This document shows positions 14,115 to 23,700 of a stretch of 24,227 bases of DNA, piece after piece. Under the pieces are notes generated by a model. It had not been told where the DNA came from, did not search any database, and worked only from the letters and a program-made list of their open reading frames with translations. The number at the start of each line of letters is the position of its first letter. Position 1 is the first letter of the stretch. Origin of the DNA: an uncultured bacterium (lineage in GTDB: Bacteria > Patescibacteriota > Patescibacteriia > 2-12-FULL-60-25); assembly GCA_937949995.1 (NCBI GenBank), contig CALFEO010000032.1:1-24227 (forward strand), written 5' to 3'. Made by a program: the position numbers and the translations under genes.

Positions 14115-14152
14115 CTAGTAGCTTAATATCAGTTGATCTCAACCTGTTAACA

Positions 14153-14161
14153 TGTGTATAA
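14153..14161 (-). other. DnaA-box-like sequence
   Basis: TGTGTATAA is the reverse complement of TTATACACA, a full match to TTATNCACA. Two one-mismatch versions (TTATCAACA) occur on the + strand near 14557-14579, and the DNA between is AT-rich. One perfect 9-mer is expected by chance every few tens of kb, so this is weak. Confidence 0.2.
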
Positions 14162-14247
14162 CTATCAGTTCATTAAAATTTTTGTTTAATTATAGAGAAA
14201 TTTTTGTTCAACTTGGTCTGGTCTGCAGGGCGGGGTAAACTATTATT

Positions 14248-14406
14248 GTCATAGAAAAATTACTATGACCTGCAAGCCACAAGGCTTGTACAAAAACAAA
14301 AATCAGCAGTATCGGCCAAATAGCGATATTGCGCACGAATCAACAACCAAAGTGGATTCGTTGGGCTGCATAGGAGTCTTGGCGACGTATGCAGCTTTTT
14401 TATTTT
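14248..14406 (+). ncRNA. Candidate structured small RNA ending in an intrinsic terminator
   Basis: Five hairpins follow one another: 14248-14269 (GTCATAG/CTATGAC), 14271-14290 (stem of 8 around ACAA), 14309-14329 (TATCG/CGATA), 14335-14361 (ACGAATC/GATTCGT) and 14365-14395 (GCTGCATA/TATGCAGC). The last is followed by TTTTTTATTTTT, a good terminator. TATTAT at 14241-14246 is a possible -10. There is no matching protein gene upstream that the terminator could serve. I do not recognise it as tmRNA, 6S, SRP or RNase P RNA. It could also be another intergenic hairpin string. Confidence 0.35.
14365..14406 (+). terminator. Intrinsic terminator in the giant gene's upstream region
   Basis: GCTGCATA (14365-14372) pairs with TATGCAGC (14388-14395), then a T-rich tract. 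No protein gene ends just before it. Confidence 0.6.
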
Positions 14407-14434
14407 TGGAGCGAAGTTACCGGATCACCAGGTG

Positions 14435-14467
14435 TCGTAGGGATAAACACAAGGTTTATCCCTACGA
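14435..14467. repeat. GTAGGGATAAAC palindrome
   Basis: TCGTAGGGATAAAC (14435-14448) and GTTTATCCCTACGA (14454-14467) form a perfect 14-bp stem with a 5-nt loop. The right half occurs at about 1965-1992, 12335-12363 and, inverted, at 13858-13886. Confidence 0.85.
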
Positions 14468-14473
14468 AGACTA

Positions 14474-14513
14474 TTTTCTGTGCTTGAGAGGCATGCCTCT
14501 CAAGCACAGAAAA
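14474..14513. repeat. 40-bp perfect palindrome (GAGAGGCATGCCTCTC core)
   Basis: The 40 bases are exactly self-complementary (TTTTCTGTGC... to ...GCACAGAAAA). The inner 20 bp equal the core of the 1843-1866 palindrome; the outer arms differ but still pair. Confidence 0.92.
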
Positions 14514-14758
14514 AATAACCGGTGTTGTTTGATCAATTCCCGTATGTACAAATTATCAACATGTAAAAAAAATTATCAACATGGATAAATTTGGCTGTAC
14601 ATAAGGAAAAGATACTGATCGTACGATATGGGTTATTATTTAATTAAGCGCGGAAAAGCAAAAAAAGCGCCCGAACTGAATTGATTAACACAAAAGTTGT
14701 TCATCGGTTCCTTTGCCGTAATGAAGTAAAAAATACTCTTCGACGGCAAAAACAAAAT
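14514..14758. other. Upstream region of the giant adhesin gene
   Basis: It contains two direct ATTATCAACATG repeats (about 14556-14580), no clear promoter and no Shine-Dalgarno sequence. A short 18-codon ATG frame (14628-14684) is unsupported. The giant gene's frame is open from TTG 14681. Confidence 0.4.
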
Positions 14759-17700
14759 ATGCCAAGTACCCAAAACAGGTTTGGCTCAAACCCAAAAACA
14801 AATCAAAAAGTTTTTTCAGTTGCAATGAATGCAAAACTTTTTGTTTGCGTTTGGTTGGTTGGCCTTCAGGTTTTAGGTTCTCTCCTTGGCTTTGGCTCGA
14901 TCAGTTTGCGGGATCTATTCTCGATCAAAGCGGTTAATGCGGCCACAGGCATCAATCAAGCCGTAAACTACCAAGGCAAACTCATGGATTCAGCGGGCAA
15001 TCTGGTTGCCGACGGAAACTACAGCATAAAATTCACAATTTACAATCAATCAGCCGGAGGTACTCAACTTTGGTCCGCCTCCACTACCAACGGCTTGCCT
15101 GCCGGCACCCCCGCCGCTTTGGATGTAACCGTCAACAATGGCTTATTTAGCATACTTTTGGGAGATATCAACAACAGTCAGGTCGCCTTCCCTGAAGGAC
15201 TTTTCAACAACGACAGCCTTTACCTCGGTATCACAATCGGCGCAGATGCCGAAATGACACCGCGCAAACGCTTAGCCGCTGTTCCATACGCTTTTAACTC
15301 ACAAACACTTCAGGGCCAATACGCCTCCAACACCGTCTCCAATACGGGTGGAGACTTATTTGCCTTGCGCCAAGCATCAACCGATGCGGCCGCTTCAACC
15401 AGAACTGCGCTGTATATAGAGACAAAAGGCACTTCTAATCTTAATGATTTTCTCATAAGAGCCAGTGACTCAACCTCGGATGTCTTCACCGTCTCGCGCC
15501 AAGGTAATGTCACCACCACCGGTAATCTCACTGTAAATGGCTCAACCAAGCTAAATAATACTCTCAACGTCTCCGCCACTTCAACCTTGGCGGACTTGGC
15601 TTTAACCGGCAGAGTCAATTCCAATCTCTTACCATATATAACTGATACTTATCTCCTCGGCAATTCAACTTATCGCTGGCTCGGCGTTACTGCTCAAAAC
15701 ATTAACGCTGTTAACGTCTCCAGCACCAACATCGACGCCCTTGGTTATGTTTCAACGACTAACTTGTATTCCGACACAGCCCTCTTAGGTAACGTCACCT
15801 CAACCAATTTGTATAACTCCGGCGTCGTTTCCACTACATCTCTCTATGTCAACGGAGTAGCCATCACCGGAGCCGGCGCAACGCCAACTTGGCAACAGGT
15901 AACTGATGTCGGTGCCACAACCAACAATTGGATCCAATTCGCGGGCGCTACTTCAACCAACAACATCGTTCCCAGCTTGACCAACTCTTTGACTTTGGGT
16001 ACTTCCGCATATCAATGGGCCAACATCTTCTCACAGTCCGCTAACTTTACATACGTTTCCACAACTCATCTCGACGCTTCCGGCTACATCGTGACCAACA
16101 ACCTCGCAGCTACAAACGCAGACCTGACCAACGTCAGCTCAACCAACATTGACGCCCTCGGTTACGTCTCAACAACAAACTTATACTCCGACACGGCACT
16201 CTTGGGTAACGTCACCACAACAAACCTATACAACTCCGGCACAGTCTCCACTACACAGTTATACGTCAACGGCGTAGCTGTCACCGGTATCGAATCACAA
16301 GACTTCCAAGATGTCACAGACTTGGGTGTTGCCACAACCAACTGGATTCAATTCGCAGGTGCCACATCAACCAACCATTTCTTGCCCGGTACCAACAATC
16401 TCTTTAACTTGGGATCTCTTGCGTATCGCTGGGCCAATCTATTCGCGGTCAACGGCAACTTCACCGGCACTGTCACCACAACCAACTTATTTGCCTCCGG
16501 CTACGTCTCCACAACCAGCTTATACGTCAACGGCACGCAAATAACAGGTGCTACTCCAACTTTGCAAAATGTCACCGATGCGGGCTACATCACCGACGAT
16601 GCCATCGGCTTCGCCGGAGCTTCATCGACAGGACACTTCCTGCCAACAGCCAACATCACATACGACCTTGGCTCCACCTCATTCCGCTGGAGAAATCTTT
16701 ATGCCTCAAACGGCATCTTCACCAATGTAAGTTCAACCAACATTGATGCTTTGGGCTATGTTTCAACGACAAACTTGTATTCCAGTTTTGGTTTATTGGG
16801 CAACGTCACCACTACCAACTTGTACAATTCGGGTGTCGTATCGACAACTCAACTCTATGTCAACGGCACACAAATCACAGGTGTTGAAGCTCAAGACTTC
16901 CAAGATGTCACAGACTTGGGTGCCACAACCAACAATTGGATCCAATTTGCGGGTGCCACATCAACGGAAAACATCGTTCCCAGCTTAACCAATTCGTTGA
17001 CTTTGGGTACCTCCGCGTATCAATGGGCCAACATCTTCTCACAGTCCGCTAACTTTACATACGTTTCCACAACTCATCTCGACGCTTCCGGCTACATCGT
17101 GACCAACAACCTCGCAGCTACAAACGCAGACCTGACCAACGTCAGCTCAACCAACATTGACGCCCTCGGTTACGTCTCAACAACAAACTTATACTCCGAC
17201 ACGGCACTCTTGGGTAACGTCACCACAACAAACCTATACAACTCCGGCACAGTCTCCACTACACAGTTATACGTCAACGGCGTAGCTGTCACCGGTATCG
17301 AATCACAAGACTTCCAAGATGTCACAGACTTGGGTGTTGCCACAACCAACTGGATTCAATTCGCAGGTGCCACATCAACCAACCATTTCTTGCCCGGTAC
17401 CAACAATCTCTTTAACTTGGGATCTCTTGCGTATCGCTGGGCCAATCTATTCGCGGTCAACGGCAACTTCACCGGCACTGTCACCACAACCAACTTATTT
17501 GCCTCCGGCTACGTCTCCACAACCAGCTTATACGTCAACGGCACGCAAATAACAGGTGCTACTCCAACTTTGCAAAATGTCACCGATGCGGGCTACATCA
17601 CCGACGATGCCATCGGCTTCGCCGGAGCTTCATCGACAGGACACTTCCTGCCAACAGCCAACATCACATACGACCTTGGCTCCACCTCATTCCGCTGGAG

Positions 17701-20700
17701 AAATCTTTATGCCTCAAACGGCATCTTCACCAATGTAAGTTCAACCAACATTGATGCTTTGGGCTATGTTTCAACGACAAACTTGTATTCCAGTTTTGGT
17801 TTATTGGGCAACGTCACCACTACCAACATCTACAACTCCGGTACAGTCTCAACAACAGCTCTTTACGTAAATGGAGTACAAATCACAGGCGGAGGTAGTG
17901 GCTCGCAAGATTTGCAAGATGTAACAGATCAAGGCTACGTCACCACCAACCCCATTAGAGTTGCAGGTGCAACTTCCACGGATCAACTCTTTGTTTTGGG
18001 TTCGCAAGATGCTCCGCAGTTGATTGTGCAAGCCAATGCTACGCAAGACATGGAAAATCCTTTAATCCTATTCCGCAATTCGGCAGGCACTGCGATTGGA
18101 GGCATTCATACCAATGATCAAAGCAATATTTTTGCGGGTTTTGAATCCGGTGCATTTATTACCACAGGTACTTATAATACGGCCTTGGGTTTTCGCACCA
18201 TGTACAACAGCTGGTCGAATATTACCGGATCATACAATACGGCTATTGGTGCCGAGGCCATGTGGGGATATTCGGGCGGTGTGATGTCCGGATATGATAA
18301 TACCGGTGTCGGTTATCGCGCTTTGGCTACTCTTTCCAGTGGATACGGTAACACGGCAGTTGGTTACAGTTCTTTGGCCGACAATACCACGGGTTATCAA
18401 AACAACGCCTTTGGTTGGGGTGCGTTGGGGAACAATACGACGGGCTGGAAAAATGTGGCTATCGGTGTTGAAGCATTAACCAATAATACGGATGGTGAAT
18501 CAAATACTTCAGTTGGTAACGAGTCGATGTTTAACAATAACGGTGATGATAACGTGGCAGTCGGTAAATGGGCTATGCGTTTATCCACTACAGCAGATCA
18601 AACCGTAGGCATCGGCGCAAGTGCTTTATCAGGCAACAATGCCACCGGTACCACGGGTGTTGGTTATCGCGCGCTTTACAGCAACAGTACAGGTATTAAT
18701 TTATCCGGTGTCGGCCACTTGGTTATGGATGAAAACACAACCGGTTCCAATAACACAGCGATGGGATCATCAGCCCTGTATTACAACCGTACCGGTTCGG
18801 GTAATACTTCTTTGGGTTCTTATGCTTTACATGGTTTTACCGGCACGAGCCACTCCAATAATACGGGTGTTGGTTATAATTCTTTATTTGCCGTACGCAC
18901 CGGCTCGGCTAACACAGCCTTGGGCGGGGGCACTCTCTATGCACTCACAACCGGTGCTTCCAACACGGCTATCGGTTATGCCGCGGGTGACAACATCACC
19001 ACAGGTTCCAACAACATCACCATCGGTTCAGAGATTGATGCTGTTTCCGCGACCGGCAATAATCAACTTAATATCGGCAATGTTATTTACGGAGACTTAA
19101 GCGGAGGCAATATTGGCATCGGCGATTCCAGCCCCGCAGCTTTGTTCACCGTCGGCTCCGGAGATTTGTTCCGCGTCGATTCCAATGGTAACGTTGTCCG
19201 CATCAATAACGTCGCCTATTCCTGGCCCGGCGCTCAAGGCGGAGCTGACACTTATCTCCGCAACGACGGCTCCGGCAACCTGACTTGGGTGGCTGTCGCC
19301 GGCTCTTCCGCAACTCCAACTTTGCAGGAGGTGACTGACGAAGGAAATATTACTGGCAATGCGATCGGTGTCGCCGGAGTCTCTTCTACGGGCAACATTT
19401 TACCAACCGCAACTTTAACTTACGATCTCGGTTCATCCTCGAATCGTTGGAAGGATGTTTGGGCATCATCCACTTATATCGGATCTTCAACTTGGAACTT
19501 GCGCCAAAACGCCAGCGGTTACTTTGCCATCGCCAACGTGGGCGGAAGCGAGCGCGTGACGGTTGATACGAGCGGTAATGTTGGTATTGGAGATACAACT
19601 CCCGCGTCCATGTTAACGGTTGGCAGTGGAGATACCTTTCAGGTCAATTCCAGCGGTAACATTATCCGTATTAACGGCGTAACTTATAATTGGCCGTCCG
19701 CCAATGCGTCCGGCGCATTACGCAATGATGGTTCGGGCAACTTTTCTTTCAATAACAATATCTCGCAATTTACCAATAACTCAGGCTATATTACGGGAGT
19801 CGGTGGTCAAACCTTAGCTTCCACCAACCTCTGGGTGGGTAATGCTTCCAACCAAGCAACTGCCGTGGCCATGTCGGGCGATGCCACCATGTCCAACACA
19901 GGTGTTGTTACCGTCGCTAATGACAGCCATACTCATAACGCCACAACCATTTCCGGCTTATCCACTGCGGACTTTACATCAGCCAACATATCTCAATGGA
20001 CGAATAATTCCGGCTATATTACGGGAGTCGGTGGTCAAACCTTAGCTTCCACCAATCTCTGGGTCGGTAATGCTTCCAACCAAGCAACCGCCGTGGCCAT
20101 GTCGGGCGATGCCACCATGTCCAACACAGGCGTGATCACCGTCGCTGATAACAGCCACGCTCACGACGGCACTACCATCTCGGGCTTGGCCGTCGCTGAT
20201 TTTACTTCGTCAAATATTTCAAACTGGACCAATGACGCCGGCTATATTACGGGAGTCGGTGGTCAAACCTTAGCTTCCACCAATCTCTGGGTCGGTAATG
20301 CTTCCAACCAAGCAACCGCCGTGGCCATGTCGGGCGATGCCACCATGTCCAACACAGGCGTGATCACCGTCGCTGATAACAGCCACGCTCACGACGGCAC
20401 TACCATCTCGGGCTTGGCCGTCGCTGATTTTACTTCGCCTAACATCTCAAACTGGACCAATGACGCGGGGTATCTGACAAACTCCAGCGCCTTTATTCAA
20501 AATGGCAACAGCTTTACAGCTGACGCTGTTTTGGGAACCAATGATGCGTATTCATTGAGTTTTGAAACAAGCGGTGCAAGCAGAGCCACAATTAACACCA
20601 GCGGCAGACTGACAATGCTTGGCAGTGCGAATACAACCCAATTATCTGTCCGAGCCAATGCCGCGCAAACAAATGCCAATCCTTTGGTCTTGCTCGAAAC

Positions 20701-23700
20701 ATCAGCCGGAGTTGAAATGGCTCGCATCCATACCGATAACGCCAACAATATTTTTGTCGGCGCATATGCCGGACAGGTCAATAATTACGCAGGCGGCGGT
20801 ACACAAAATGCCTTTTTCGGTTCTTCAGCCGGCACGGCAAATACAACCGGCGGATCTAACAGCTCCTTTGGTTTTCGTTCATTGTGGTCAAATAATACAG
20901 GCAATCGCAATAGCGCTTTTGGTTCTTCAGCCTTAAATAGCAATCAAGGAGGATCTGATAATAACGCCTTTGGAGAAAACGCATTAATAACAAACATATC
21001 AGGTGGTTATAATGTCGCATTCGGTACTAATGCTTTATATTACAACACCACATCATCAAATTCAGCTTTAGGTTATCGCGCCGCGGAATCAAACACATCT
21101 GGATCATATAATACTGCAATAGGATTTCGTGCCTCCGCTGGTAATCAAACAGGCTCTTACAATACTTCTTTGGGTTATCGTGCTTTAACCGGAGTTCTGA
21201 ATAATTCCAATAGCGGAAATACTGCGATAGGCACCAATGTGTTACAGGCTGTAACAACAGGAAATAATAATACGGCAGTTGGTTATAATGCGGCCGCATC
21301 TCAAGTCACAGCAATTCAAGGTACGGCAGTCGGAGTGGAGTCCTTATTTTCCAATACAGCAAACTATTCAACGGGCTTCGGTTATCGCTCTTCTTATAGA
21401 AATACAAGCGGTTTATATAACACCGCTATAGGCCATGAGGCACTTTACCCCAATCAAACAGGTACCAACAATACAGCTGTAGGATACCAATCCCTTTATG
21501 GCGCGGGAGGAACTTATAACTTTAGCAACAATACCGCTGTAGGCTATCAATCGATGTATAACATACAAACGGATGGAAATGCTAATACGGCCGTAGGTTC
21601 CAACTCATTGTATTCTGTAACAACCGGCGATTACAACACAGCTGTAGGATATTATGCAGGAAGGGCTCAGACCACGGGCGCATTTATGATAGCCATGGGT
21701 TATGAAGCTTTATATAACGCAACCTCAACACATAGGTTAATGGGCATCGGTTATAGATCCGCTTATTCAAATACTGGAGGTGCCGATAATGTGGGTATAG
21801 GATACACGTCCCTTTATTACAATCAAACAGGAGGTTTTAATACGGCTATTGGTAATGCTTCACTTATGGGTGTAACCGGTAATAGCCATTCCAGAAATAC
21901 CGCAACAGGATATTATTCCGGATACGGAGTTACAACTGGTTATGACAATGCTCTATTTGGGTATGAAGCCGGTCGAACTCTTACTTCAGGATATTATAAT
22001 GTTGGCGTTGGAAGTGGGGCTATGCGCAGTAATAGTTCCGGACAGCAAAATGTAGCCATTGGTTATAATGCATTTTATACATCAGCTTCCGGTTTTAATA
22101 ATGTGGCAGTTGGTTATCGTGCATTAAATGGAGCGAATGGAGATTCGGGAAACACAGCGGTTGGCGCTGATGCATTATTGATCACCACCACTAGTGACAA
22201 TACCGCATTGGGCGCTTATGCCGGTGATAGTTTTGCTAATGGAACCCTTAACACATTCATTGGATGGGGCGCTGATGCATCCGCAGGTGGTTATACAAAC
22301 TCAACCGCATTAGGCAGTACGGCCGTAGTTACAGGTTCTAATAGAATACATATTGGTAATACAAGCGTCGGTTGGATCGGAGGCCAGGTTACTTGGCAAA
22401 CATATTCTGATATTAGGATCAAAGAAAACATAAACGATAATAATTTAGGCTTGTCATTTATCAATAAATTAAGACCCGTTAAATACACCTACAAAGCGTC
22501 CCACAGTCCAACATCAGGAGATAAGGTTTATGACGGTTTAATCGCCGATGAAGTTAAAGATGTTATGGATGAGATGGGTGTAACATTCAGCGGGTATAAC
22601 GATCCGGCCGAAGATGGTGGAGATCCGGACGGATTAAAGAGTATTGCATACAGTGCATTAACAATTCCTCTTATCCGCGCAACCCAAGAACTCTACGCCT
22701 CCTCCTCCCCTCTCTTCACCGGCATCAACATCGATCCCAACTTCATAGCCCTCGGCGAATCCTTTCTCTCTATCGACACGGATGGCAACCTTGCCTACAA
22801 AGGCGCAACCATCAAATCACAAGGTACATCAACCACTTCAACTCAAGCTTTCAGCTCCCACACTTTCAGCTTTATGGGCAGTGCTTGGGATATGGATGTC
22901 AATCAAGAAGTTCGCCCGTCTTTCAACCTCATCAACAACACCATGTCCGCCTCGTCTTCGGAATTCACCCTCACCTACTCAACCGGCACATCCTTTAACC
23001 AAAAACTTCTCACCATCACCAATTCCGGCGACGTCAAAATTACCGGCGACCTCCATGTCGGCCGTCGCTTATACTTGGGATCCAAAACATCGGGCGAATC
23101 CTCAACCTCAACTTACATCTTCGTTGACGATACTTTATCGCCAACCTCCACCTACATCTCCACCAATGCCGACGGCTGGCAAAGCGAAGATGCTTATGAT
23201 TACGCCGAACGCTACGAATCCAGTGAAGATTTGGTGCCAGGCGATATCGTAACCGTGGATCCGAATGGTGTTAACATGGTTAAACGCGCCACATCGCCTT
23301 CCGATATCTTAATCGGTATCGTTTCCACCAAACCCGGCTTTGTTACCGGCCGTCATTATGACGGTTGGCATCCAATAGCCTTGGCCGGCCGTGTTCCCAC
23401 TCGCGTTTCCACCATGAACGGCCCGATCCGCGCCGGTGATTACATCACAGCCACCCAAATCCCCGGCGTTGGTGCCAAAGCCAAACAAGGCGAAAGCATT
23501 ATCGGTATCGCTTTGGAATCATACAACTCACCGCAAGAAGGCTTAATCAGCGTCTTCGTCAAAAACATCGGTTCCAATCAGATCAACAATACCTACACAA
23601 CCGTCACTTATGGTCCGGAAAAGCCCGCCGAAACCCCGGGAGTTATGGAATTTGCCATGATCAAAGCCGGCCAAAAAGAAGTAAACGTCACTTTTGACAG

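Noticed and set aside
14265..14588. 107-codon open frame
   Set aside because: It translates the hairpins, a terminator and two palindromes. There is no domain and no plausible start signal.
14628..14684. 18-codon leader peptide before the giant gene
   Set aside because: No Shine-Dalgarno sequence, no promoter I trust and no comparative support.
15715..17900. CRISPR-like regular repeats
   Set aside because: The repeats are in frame and encode the stalk. There are no short constant repeats with unique spacers and no cas genes.
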